64,000 nucleotides of DNA from Mycolicibacterium sphagni (lineage in GTDB: Bacteria > Actinomycetota > Actinomycetes > Mycobacteriales > Mycobacteriaceae): NCBI RefSeq assembly GCF_002250655.1, contig NZ_NOZR01000024.1, positions 1 through 64,000 on the forward strand, in the 5' to 3' direction. Made by a program: the position numbers and the translations under genes. The notes beneath the pieces are model-generated. The model searched no databases. It was not told the origin of the DNA and saw only the letters and a list, made by a program, of their open reading frames with translations. This document shows positions 28,266-35,776 of this stretch, one piece after another; position 1 is the first letter of the stretch; every line of letters starts with the position of its first letter.

Positions 28266-28886
28266 ATGGCTGAGTACTCCTTGCCCGAGCTGGATTACGA
28301 TTACGGCGCGTTGGAGCCCCATATCTCTGGGCAGATCAACGAGATTCACCACAGCAAGCACCACGCGACGTACGTCAAAGGTCTCAACGACACGATCGCC
28401 AAACTTGAGGAAGCGCGCGCCAACGACGATCACGCCGCGATCTTCCTCAACGAGAAGAACCTCGCCTTCCACCTCGGCGGGCACGTGAATCATTCGATCT
28501 GGTGGAAGAACCTCTCCCCAAACGGTGGCGACAAGCCAGAGGGGGATCTCGCCGCGGCCATCGACGACCAGTTCGGCTCGTTCGACAAGTTCCGCGCCCA
28601 GTTCACCGCGGCGGCCAACGGCTTGCAGGGCTCTGGGTGGGCAGTGCTGGGCTACGACACCCTCGGAAACCGATTGCTGACATTCCAGCTGTACGACCAG
28701 CAGGCCAATGTGCCGCTCGGCATCATTCCGCTGCTGCAGGTCGACATGTGGGAGCACGCCTACTATTTGCAGTACAAGAATGTCAAAGCCGACTATGTGA
28801 AAGCCTTTTGGAATGTGGTCAATTGGGCCGACGTGCAAGATCGCTACGCCGCGGCGACAACGAAGACCGCGGGCCTGATCTTCTAA
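28266..28886 (+). CDS. sodA: SodA, Fe/Mn superoxide dismutase
   Basis: A 206-aa Fe/Mn SOD. Metal ligands H28, H76, D160 and H164 are all present (EIHHSKHH, GGHVNHSIWW, QVDMWEHAYY). Position 145 is Gln, where the iron enzyme of M. tuberculosis has His. Mycobacterial Mn-type enzymes carry Gln there as I recall, so Mn use is the better guess. There is no signal peptide, as usual for mycobacterial SodA, which is found outside the cell without one. It sits among metal genes. Confidence 0.96.
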   Translation: MAEYSLPELDYDYGALEPHISGQINEIHHSKHHATYVKGLNDTIAKLEEARANDDHAAIFLNEKNLAFHLGGHVNHSIWWKNLSPNGGDKPEGDLAAAIDDQFGSFDKFRAQFTAAANGLQGSGWAVLGYDTLGNRLLTFQLYDQQANVPLGIIPLLQVDMWEHAYYLQYKNVKADYVKAFWNVVNWADVQDRYAAATTKTAGLIF

Positions 28887-28905
28887 TCCGATCCAGGGTT
28901 TCGTG

Positions 28906-29169
28906 ATGGCCGACGATGACAAGACGCGGTGGGCAATCGACGTGATGACCGCGTGGGCGCAAGGTGGTGACACCGGCTTCGTCCGTGATCGCGTCGATTC
29001 CTACCTCGGCGAACCGCACGGCTGTCCAGGGTTGATCACCGGGCTGATCAACCTTTCAGGGTTGTTGTTGATGGGCATGGAAGCAACCACAGGCAAGACC
29101 ACACCTGAGATCCTTCAAGCGATCGCCTCGACGCTGTCACGGCAGGGGCAACCGCCCAGCCCCTCTTAG
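28906..29169 (+). CDS. Small hypothetical protein after sodA
   Basis: An 87-aa protein of unknown function, starting at ATG 28906 (GTG 28903 is also possible), 19 bp after sodA. It reads as charged N-terminus, two helical segments, and a mildly hydrophobic stretch LITGLINLSGLLLMGM (about 42-57), with a Ser/Pro tail. No metal-binding or DNA-binding motif is obvious. Its place between sodA and the FhuF gene on the same strand suggests co-transcription. Confidence 0.55.
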   Translation: MADDDKTRWAIDVMTAWAQGGDTGFVRDRVDSYLGEPHGCPGLITGLINLSGLLLMGMEATTGKTTPEILQAIASTLSRQGQPPSPS

Positions 29170-29190
29170 AAAATCTGGCAAGCTGAGCAC

Positions 29191-30000
29191 ATGGCGGTGC
29201 CGGTACAGGCTGATCAAGTGCGAACAGCTCTTGTTTCCGCGGGCGAGATCGGACCGTACTTCGCGGTGGAATTCGCTGCGTCACAAGGTGAATGGTGTGC
29301 TGTTGCCGACTTGTGGACTCGTGCGGGGTGTTTGTCAGAACGCGTGAATACCGCATGCGAGTATCTGAGTTCGCGCACCAATACGGAAGTCGACCTCCGG
29401 GCGTCGGCCTCGATAAGCTCGCTTGGTTTCATGTCGCGGCTCGTATCGCCCGCGTTGGCTACCGCCTGCTTGGCGGGCGTGATACCCCGGCTGGATCCGC
29501 GGCAGATGTACTGGCGCCCCGCATTAGGGGGCCCAGTTCCGATCGCCATCGCCACCGCGACCGGCACGACGGTGGAAACCGCCACCGAGGCCGCCGCCCA
29601 GTTGGAGCACGATGTGCTGCTGCCGTGCGTCGAGCCGGTTCTGGCGGCCTACTCGAGAGAGTTCAAGCTGTCGAAGCGGGTGTTGCGAGGAAACGTCGCC
29701 TCCGCGCTCGCCGGTGCGGCCGGGATGCTCGTTCGGGCTGGGACAGCGCTCAACCTCGACCCGGTGGAGGTTGTCCGCTCAATGCTCGCACTTCCGTCAC
29801 TGACCGATACCGGGCACTATGAACGCCCGTTCGATGATCGGGCGGACCGATTTTTCGTCCGGCACAACTGCTGCATGTTCTATCGAGTCCCCGGCGGTGG
29901 CACATGCGGCGACTGCGTGCTGACCCCGGAGACCGAGCGGCTGGAGATGTGGCGAACGGCAGTGGCCCCAGCCGGCGGTAAGACTCGACCAACCGGCTGA
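29191..30000 (+). CDS. FhuF-like ferric-siderophore reductase
   Basis: A 269-aa protein. The C-terminal cysteine pattern C227-C228-x10-C239-x2-C242 (NCCMFYR...CGDC) is the unusual [2Fe-2S] site of FhuF. FhuF reduces cytoplasmic Fe(III)-hydroxamate siderophores to free iron. The N-terminal 200 residues are helical with no other motif. No siderophore permease gene adjoins it here, so its substrate might come from the metallophore system further right. The ATG has no strong ribosome site, and the gene may be translated from the sodA message. Confidence 0.82.
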   Translation: MAVPVQADQVRTALVSAGEIGPYFAVEFAASQGEWCAVADLWTRAGCLSERVNTACEYLSSRTNTEVDLRASASISSLGFMSRLVSPALATACLAGVIPRLDPRQMYWRPALGGPVPIAIATATGTTVETATEAAAQLEHDVLLPCVEPVLAAYSREFKLSKRVLRGNVASALAGAAGMLVRAGTALNLDPVEVVRSMLALPSLTDTGHYERPFDDRADRFFVRHNCCMFYRVPGGGTCGDCVLTPETERLEMWRTAVAPAGGKTRPTG

Positions 30001-30022
30001 GGCCACGTGCAACGGTCCTAAC

Positions 30023-30784
30023 TCAGCCCTGCGGGACCGGATCCTTCTGCGGTATGGACGGCGGGCTCCCCGGGGAGGATGTCGCCGCCGCGCGGCTTAC
30101 GAGCCAGCCGCCAAAGATTCCGATGATGGCCCAGAAGAGCGCGTAGCTTCCCAGGGAGCGGATCCGGAAACTCCAGATCAACTGCGCGGGGATCCCGTCC
30201 GGATAGGGGTCGCTGACGCTCGGGAAGATGAACATGATGAGGCCGATCACGACGACCGGAACCACGATCGCCAGGATCCACCGAACATCTTCGGAGATGC
30301 GTCCCTTGAGACGCGCGATCCCGAACTGGATGAGAACAAACGCGACGATGCCCGTCACGATCAGGAGCAGCTCCCAGAAGCCGCGTTTCCATACCGTCTC
30401 GCCGTTGCCCATTCCGGGCGGCAGGAAGGGATAGCGGATCCAGGGGACCACCACAGTGAGCAGGAATGCGAGTGCTGCAAGCGTGGTAGAAGCCCGCACG
30501 TCACCCTGGCCATTGATGATCCGGTGGCGAAGGAACGCGTAGAGAGTCCCGAAAAGGAATGACAACAGGAGGCTGACGAACACCAATGCCACCATCCCGC
30601 CGAGTACTTGCTGGTCTCGGGTGAACAGCTCGGGGTCTGCCGGGCCTTCCGAAGGAAGCGAATCCTCGAAGTCGAGCCCTGCCCGGATCACGGGCTCGCC
30701 CAAGATCCGCAGGTACAACGCACAAAGGATGCCACTAACGAGACCCGCGAGCAGGTATCGCTTGATCACGGCGCCGTAAGTCAT
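30023..30784 (-). CDS. cbtA: CbtA, cobalt transporter subunit
   Basis: A 253-aa membrane protein with about five to six hydrophobic helices. The N-terminal KRYLLAGLVSGILCALYLRILGEP segment and the later YPFLPPGMGNGETV are typical of CbtA, the permease-like partner of CbtB in B12-regulated cobalt uptake. It follows cbtB by 13 bp in the same direction. Expression is expected to be shut down by cobalamin through the riboswitch upstream of cbtB. Confidence 0.87.
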   Translation of the reverse strand: MTYGAVIKRYLLAGLVSGILCALYLRILGEPVIRAGLDFEDSLPSEGPADPELFTRDQQVLGGMVALVFVSLLLSFLFGTLYAFLRHRIINGQGDVRASTTLAALAFLLTVVVPWIRYPFLPPGMGNGETVWKRGFWELLLIVTGIVAFVLIQFGIARLKGRISEDVRWILAIVVPVVVIGLIMFIFPSVSDPYPDGIPAQLIWSFRIRSLGSYALFWAIIGIFGGWLVSRAAATSSPGSPPSIPQKDPVPQG

Positions 30785-30797
30785 GTGGTCAGTTCCT

Positions 30798-31031
30798 TTA
30801 GTGGCAGGCGATGCCGAGGAAGTGACGGCCGTCGTGGAAGAACTCGTGCATATGGTTCCAGACGGTCGGGGCGATGTCCTGGCCGAGGAACGCGTAGGTG
30901 ATCCAGAGCAGGGTGATCACCACCGCGATCCATGCGATGGCGGGGATCCGGATAGCTGCCGGAGCGGCCGTGTCAGGTGCGCTGGGCGCGGCAACGGGCG
31001 CCGATGGCGGGGCGGTCAGAATAGCGGTCAT
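30798..31031 (-). CDS. cbtB: CbtB, small cobalt transporter subunit
   Basis: A 77-aa protein with an Ala/Pro-rich N-terminus, one membrane helix (about 30-52) and the diagnostic C-terminal His motif HMHEFFHDGRHFLGIACH, which binds cobalt. I prefer the ATG at 31031, with GGAG 6 nt upstream, to the ATG at 31043. It is first in the cbtBA operon below a cobalamin riboswitch. Confidence 0.88.
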   Translation of the reverse strand: MTAILTAPPSAPVAAPSAPDTAAPAAIRIPAIAWIAVVITLLWITYAFLGQDIAPTVWNHMHEFFHDGRHFLGIACH

Positions 31032-31059
31032 TACATACTCCATCTCTCGTGGTGAGCAA

Positions 31060-31185
31060 CCAAGCGGTTGCAGCGACCGGGTATCTGGCTTCCAACCCTG
31101 CGTGCGTCCGGCACGTCGAGCTAGTCACAGTTGCGGGACAGCCCCGGTATCGCACCGGTGTTCCCCTGAACGCTGATCAGATAGT
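31060..31185 (-). ncRNA. Cobalamin (B12) riboswitch upstream of cbtBA
   Basis: On the minus strand the conserved core runs from plus positions 31168 to 31126, with GGGAACACCGGTGCGATACC then GGGGCTGTCCCGCAACTGTGA. The B12-box-like AAGCCAGATACCCG is at 31092-31079. This is the adenosylcobalamin aptamer consensus. It ends close to the cbtB ribosome site, so control is probably at translation initiation. Confidence 0.92.
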
Positions 31186-31306
31186 AATTTGCCGGGGTTG
31201 AGCTGCACAAGGATTGCAGTGAATCCTGTCCGTAAATGCATTATTTCCGGCCAAGATTGGCGGCACAATGGCCTGGGTGCCCCGGATAGTCGACTGAGGA
31301 GATGCC

Positions 31307-31444
31307 ATGTCCCGCAATGCCGGAGATCGATACGAATGCACAGTCTGTGGGTCGGTGCTGGTCTACGAGAAGCCATGCCCCTGTACCTCGCCCACCGAGC
31401 ATGCTGAAATGTGCTGCGATCAGCCGATGGTCAGTTCGGGGTAG
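31307..31444 (+). CDS. 45-aa cysteine-rich desulforedoxin/rubredoxin-like protein
   Basis: A short ORF with a strong TGAGGAG ribosome site 5 nt before its ATG, ending at TAG 31442-31444. The Cys pattern is YECTVCG...EKPCPC...MCCDQPMV. CxxC followed by CC-x-x-PM resembles desulforedoxin and the N-terminal domain of desulfoferrodoxin, where four Cys bind one iron; two extra Cys lie in CPC. It would be a small soluble iron or zinc protein. It converges with the CopC-CopD gene, with 4 bp between the stops. Confidence 0.65.
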   Translation: MSRNAGDRYECTVCGSVLVYEKPCPCTSPTEHAEMCCDQPMVSSG

Positions 31445-31448
31445 GGCT

Positions 31449-32987
31449 TTACCAGACCCGGAATTCCACACCCGTGACGACCGCGTCGGTCTGTCCGAAG
31501 CGGACGGTGATTCGCAGCGTCCACAACCCGGGCCGAGGTGTGCTCGCGTACGTGCTCACCCAATCATTCTCGTGGCGTGCGAAGTCGATTGGCAGAGAAG
31601 GGATCTCAGCCTCATGGCTGGACAAGTTTCCGGTCACGGAGAGAGACGGGACTGGTCGGCCTGCCGCATCGAGCACCGTTACGTGGACGGTTGTCGGTCC
31701 GCGCCGAGTCGAGGCGATGTCGACGACAACATGCCTGCTGTCGTCCAGCGGCGCCTCTAGCGTCACAGCAGGTCCGTACGTCGTCCGCGCAGGCGGCAGC
31801 GAGACCAGAACTGTCGTGACGACCAGCACCGCCAATCCGATCGCGGCTTCCATCGGAACGGTCCGGCGTAACCGCTGCGGGTTGAGTCGGCGACGCGCCA
31901 GGTACGCGAGCACGAGCATGACGCCGACCGCGGTGACCTTGACACACAACGTCTGTCCGTAGTCGGTTGCCCATAACGATTGCACCGGGGCGATCTGTCG
32001 CCAGGCTTGATAGGTGCCTGTGGCAATCAGCACCCCGACACAGGTGAGCGCGATCACCGACCAGCGACGCAGGTTGTCGGTGTGTCGGGAAGGTAAGACA
32101 ATCGCGCACAACGCCATCAGGCCGCCCAACCACACGGTCATCGCACTGACGTGCGCTGCGGTCGCCAGCGTCGCCAATGCTGCATCAGCGCCCACCCCGG
32201 CATGGCCATCGACAGCTATCGCCACCGATAACGCAACCCCCAGGGTGGCGATGAGCCAGGCCACGCGCCGGGAACCGTTGAACAGCCGGGGGAGGAACAC
32301 CACCACCAACGCTGTGAGGACGATGCGGGTTAAGGCCACGATCTCCTGACGGCTGGGCGCCGCGGGTGCTGGGTCCTGGGTGGCGGTGAGGACCATCTCG
32401 CCCAGGCTCGCCAGAATCAGTAGCGTCAGCCCGACCGCGGACAGCGTGCGGGTTCTTCGCACGTTCAACGTCCACGGCCACAGGGCGGCACAGGCCAGTG
32501 CAACGCCGACAGCGAGAACGAGACCGATGAACTGGGCGCCGCGGAGCAGTCCAGCCGCGACGTCGGCGGCCCGGTTCTCCTGCCCGGTGAGTCCTGCGGG
32601 GCCGGCGCGGGCATCGCGGCCGACGCCGAACGAGATTGACCCCGCCACCTCGTGGGTGTCTGCGGAGATGACCTCCCAGGTCGCGGTGTAACTGCCGTCG
32701 GGAAGGTCAGCCCGCAGGGGCAGGATGATCGTCACGCCGTCAGCCGCGACGGACGGGCCGGTGTCCACCCTGATCCCGGCGTCGGAGATCACCTGTATCC
32801 CGTTGGGCACCAGCCGGATCGGCTCATCGAACGTCAGTCGCACCTGAGCGGGCGGTCCGGTCAGTCGCGCGCCGTCGACCGGATCGCTGGAGACCAGCAC
32901 CGCGTGGGCGGCCGCGGGGGCTGCGGCGAGCACGGTGAGCACCGGCACAGCCAGCGCCATACCGAGCAGCGCCGCGAGCCGCCGCAA
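31449..32987 (-). CDS. CopC-CopD fusion, copper uptake protein (YcnJ-like)
   Basis: A 512-aa protein. A signal peptide is followed by a CopC domain whose mature N-terminus starts at AHAVLVSSDP, with copper-binding His and HEVAGSISFGV. A CopD membrane domain follows (about eight helices, roughly 150-430), then a C-terminal beta-rich periplasmic domain. The start is uncertain; I chose the TTG at 32987, which supplies the positive RR of the signal peptide, and an ATG at 32960 is the alternative. It lies 2 bp after ycnI, the usual partner. Confidence 0.85.
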   Translation of the reverse strand: MRRLAALLGMALAVPVLTVLAAAPAAAHAVLVSSDPVDGARLTGPPAQVRLTFDEPIRLVPNGIQVISDAGIRVDTGPSVAADGVTIILPLRADLPDGSYTATWEVISADTHEVAGSISFGVGRDARAGPAGLTGQENRAADVAAGLLRGAQFIGLVLAVGVALACAALWPWTLNVRRTRTLSAVGLTLLILASLGEMVLTATQDPAPAAPSRQEIVALTRIVLTALVVVFLPRLFNGSRRVAWLIATLGVALSVAIAVDGHAGVGADAALATLATAAHVSAMTVWLGGLMALCAIVLPSRHTDNLRRWSVIALTCVGVLIATGTYQAWRQIAPVQSLWATDYGQTLCVKVTAVGVMLVLAYLARRRLNPQRLRRTVPMEAAIGLAVLVVTTVLVSLPPARTTYGPAVTLEAPLDDSRHVVVDIASTRRGPTTVHVTVLDAAGRPVPSLSVTGNLSSHEAEIPSLPIDFARHENDWVSTYASTPRPGLWTLRITVRFGQTDAVVTGVEFRVW

Positions 32988-32989
32988 GG

Positions 32990-33718
32990 TCAGGACGACC
33001 GGCGCCGCACGAGCACCAAATTCACGATGCCGAGCAGGACGGCGACGACAGCCACGACCAGCGCGGTGATGCCCGGCCACGCCGGGCTACTGCTCGTGGC
33101 GCTGGCTGCCGAAGCGCTGGGTACTGCCGAGGTGGTGGGTGCCGGCGTGGCAGCGGGAGCCGGGGTCGCCTGGTCGCCTCCTGCGGAGAGCATCAGCATC
33201 GGAGCCGGGTGCTCAGGCTCGGGCTGACCCATGGCGGCCTTCTCATCCCAATGGACAACCTTGCCGTCGCTGTAGGTCTGTACGGCGGGTAGGGAGATCA
33301 TCGCTTCTTTGGGAAGCGGGCCCGCGGAGATGTTGAACATGTCGAACTGGTTGGGCGGGATTCCCGCCTGGGGATTCACTGCCTTCCACTCGACCGTCGA
33401 GATGTAGTCGGTGATCTCGTTGCCGTCGTCGTCCTTCTGCGGCGTCGCGAGCTTCTTCTTCGTCACCGTCGCCGTCCAGCCTGGCTTGGGCTGGGTGTCG
33501 ACCGAGATGATCGGCTGGTCATCGGGCAACGTCACCACGAGGTCCGTCGTCGACGCGGTGTCGGACTCGCTGGGAACACGAAACGTGAGCACCCCGTAGC
33601 CGCCTTGCGTCGCGTCTGTTCCCGAGGCCTCGACGTGTGCCCATGCGGGCGCGGCGAGCGCAATACTGGCTACAGTCACCGCCGCGGCAGTAAGTGTTGT
33701 GCGCAGTGGTCTCTTCAT
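32990..33718 (-). CDS. YcnI-family copper-binding exported protein (DUF1775)
   Basis: A 242-aa protein with signal peptide (about 1-27). The mature N-terminus is HVEASG, where the N-terminal His binds Cu(II) in YcnI. The DUF1775 beta-sandwich (about 28-175) is followed by an Ala/Thr/Ser/Pro linker and a C-terminal membrane anchor ending VLVRRRSS. It is first in an operon with the CopC-CopD gene. It probably hands copper to that membrane protein. Confidence 0.9.
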   Translation of the reverse strand: MKRPLRTTLTAAAVTVASIALAAPAWAHVEASGTDATQGGYGVLTFRVPSESDTASTTDLVVTLPDDQPIISVDTQPKPGWTATVTKKKLATPQKDDDGNEITDYISTVEWKAVNPQAGIPPNQFDMFNISAGPLPKEAMISLPAVQTYSDGKVVHWDEKAAMGQPEPEHPAPMLMLSAGGDQATPAPAATPAPTTSAVPSASAASATSSSPAWPGITALVVAVVAVLLGIVNLVLVRRRSS

Positions 33719-33931
33719 CTCCGGAAGCCCTTTCGTCGGCGGCGTCGAGGTACGCCCACGCAGTCGGATCTGGCGAGCCCCGAGTTCCCCGCTTTACCTG
33801 CCAATATGCTGTGAATCGTTGTCTCGTCGCCGCCGGCCGCGCACGTGAGCGGAAACCACCGGGAACCAGGGACGGCCGGTTACCGACTAAAGGCCCGTGA
33901 GTAACCCGTTGTTCGGTAGGTCAGGTTCCGT
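33719..33931. promoter_or_regulatory. Divergent promoter region, ycnI / eccA
   Basis: 213 bp between the leftward copper operon and the rightward ESX locus. A TAGGTCAGG half-site at 33917-33925, just before the eccA start, matches one arm of the IdeR (iron repressor) box, but the second arm is poor. No convincing Zur box was found by eye. Metal control of this ESX locus is therefore possible but not shown. Confidence 0.35.
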
Positions 33932-35776
33932 ATGGGCGTGCTCATGACCGTGGGCAACGGCACCGCCCCGGGTGTGATCGCCCGCGTCGATGTCGATGTG
34001 GTCAGCCGCTTCAGAACCTGCTGCAGGGCGCTGGGCCTACAGGTGCACGATCGCCGACGGCCCGCGGATCTGGCGGCCGCCCGTATCGGATTCTCTGCGC
34101 TGACACGACTTGCCCAAGACCAATGCGACGCATGGGCCGGCTTGGCCGCTGCCGGTGACACCTCTGCGTCGGTGATCGAAGCGATCGCAGCCACCCGCGG
34201 CTCCGCGGGCGTACTGGCACGCATGATCGAACTCGAACCTGGCGCATTGGGTTTCACCTACGACACCGGGCTGTATTTGCAGTTCCGGGCCACAGGCCCC
34301 GACGATTTCGAGCTGGCCCACGCGGCCACGCTCGCGACCACCGGGCGATTCGGCGAGGCCGATGCGATCGTTGCCGACGTCATCACCCGCACCGGTGAGA
34401 CCCACCAGGCGCGGTGGGTCGCGACGATCATTCAATATCGCAGCCAACGGTGGTCGGATGTCGTCAGACTTCTGACTCCGCTGGTCACCGACAAAGCCCT
34501 TGACGAATCGTTCGCCCATGCCGTGCGGATTGCCCTCGGCCTCGCCCTGGCCCGGTTGGGGATGTTCGCTCCCGCGCTGTCGTATCTGGAGGAGTCCGGC
34601 GGTCCCTTGACTGTGGCGGCCGTGGACGGGGCATTGGCCAAGGCGCTGGTATTGAGGGCGCAAGGTGAGGAGGAGGCCGCGGCCGAGGTGCTCCAGGAGC
34701 TCTACGCCGCCAACCCCGCGAATGTCGAAGTCGAAGAAGCGCTGTCGAACCCGTCCTATGGCATCGTCACGACATCCGCGGCCCGGATCGAGGCACGCAC
34801 CGACCCGTGGGATCCGGCGACGGAACCCGGTGAAGACGATTTCGTCGATCCCGGCGCTCATCAGCGCAAGGCGGTGCTGCTGGCCGAAGCCGAAGACCAA
34901 CTCGCCGAATTCATCGGGCTGGAGCAGGTCAAAGACCAGGTGTCGCGGCTGAAGAGCTCGGTCGCCATGGCGCTGCTGCGTCAGGACCGCGGTCTCGCGG
35001 TCGCCCAGCGCTCGCATCATCTGGTGTTTGCCGGCCCGCCTGGCACGGGCAAGACCACGATCGCCCGGGTGGTGGCCAAGATCTATTGCGGTCTGGGTCT
35101 TTTGAAGCGGGAGAACGTCCGTGAGGTGCACCGGGCGGATCTGATCGGCCAGCACATCGGGGAGACCGAAGCCAAGACCAACGCGATCATCGACAGTGCG
35201 CTCGACGGCGTGCTGTTCCTCGACGAGGCCTATGCGTTGGTGGCCACCGGTGCCAAGAACGACTTCGGCCTGGTGGCTATCGACACGCTGTTGGCCAGGA
35301 TGGAGAACGATCGCGATCGTCTGGTGGTGATCGTCGCCGGGTATCGCGCGGACCTCGACCGATTCCTGGACACCAACGAGGGGTTGCGGTCACGCTTCAC
35401 TCGCAGTATCGATTTCCCGTCGTACGTCCCTGGCGAACTGGTCGAGATCGCCAGCGCGATGGCCAAACAGCGTGACAGTGTCTTCGACCGGCGCGCGCTG
35501 GATGATCTGGAGACTCTGTTCGGGCGGCTGGCATCGATGACGACACCAGATGCGAACGGGGTCGAACGCCGCAGCCTCGACATCGCAGGCAACGGGCGCT
35601 TCGTCCGCAACGTGGTCGAACGCTCCGAGGAAGAGCGTGAATTCCGGCTCGATCACTCTGAGGCGGCGAATACCGGTGACTTCTCCGACGCGCAGCTGAT
35701 GACGATCACCCCCGCCGACGTCAAGCACTCGGTGGTGCCGCTGCTGCGCGGCCTCGGGCTGGACGTGCCGCGATGA
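33932..35776 (+). CDS. eccA3: EccA, ESX-3-type AAA+ ATPase
   Basis: A 614-aa cytoplasmic CbxX/CfqX-type AAA+ ATPase. The N-terminal TPR-like domain (about 1-290) resembles EccA3 closely (DVVSRFRTCCRALG, YDTGLYLQFRATGPDDF). The ATPase domain has Walker A GPPGTGKT at about 368-375 and Walker B LFLDEAYALV. EccA helps release EspG chaperones from PE-PPE substrates. The ATG at 33932 was used; an ATG at 33944 is possible. Its ATGA overlap with eccB begins a coupled operon. Confidence 0.95.
   Translation: MGVLMTVGNGTAPGVIARVDVDVVSRFRTCCRALGLQVHDRRRPADLAAARIGFSALTRLAQDQCDAWAGLAAAGDTSASVIEAIAATRGSAGVLARMIELEPGALGFTYDTGLYLQFRATGPDDFELAHAATLATTGRFGEADAIVADVITRTGETHQARWVATIIQYRSQRWSDVVRLLTPLVTDKALDESFAHAVRIALGLALARLGMFAPALSYLEESGGPLTVAAVDGALAKALVLRAQGEEEAAAEVLQELYAANPANVEVEEALSNPSYGIVTTSAARIEARTDPWDPATEPGEDDFVDPGAHQRKAVLLAEAEDQLAEFIGLEQVKDQVSRLKSSVAMALLRQDRGLAVAQRSHHLVFAGPPGTGKTTIARVVAKIYCGLGLLKRENVREVHRADLIGQHIGETEAKTNAIIDSALDGVLFLDEAYALVATGAKNDFGLVAIDTLLARMENDRDRLVVIVAGYRADLDRFLDTNEGLRSRFTRSIDFPSYVPGELVEIASAMAKQRDSVFDRRALDDLETLFGRLASMTTPDANGVERRSLDIAGNGRFVRNVVERSEEEREFRLDHSEAANTGDFSDAQLMTITPADVKHSVVPLLRGLGLDVPR

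Noticed and set aside
33917..33930. IdeR-like half-site upstream of eccA
   Set aside because: One arm matches but the second arm is poor; kept only as a comment in the promoter entry and not claimed as an iron box.
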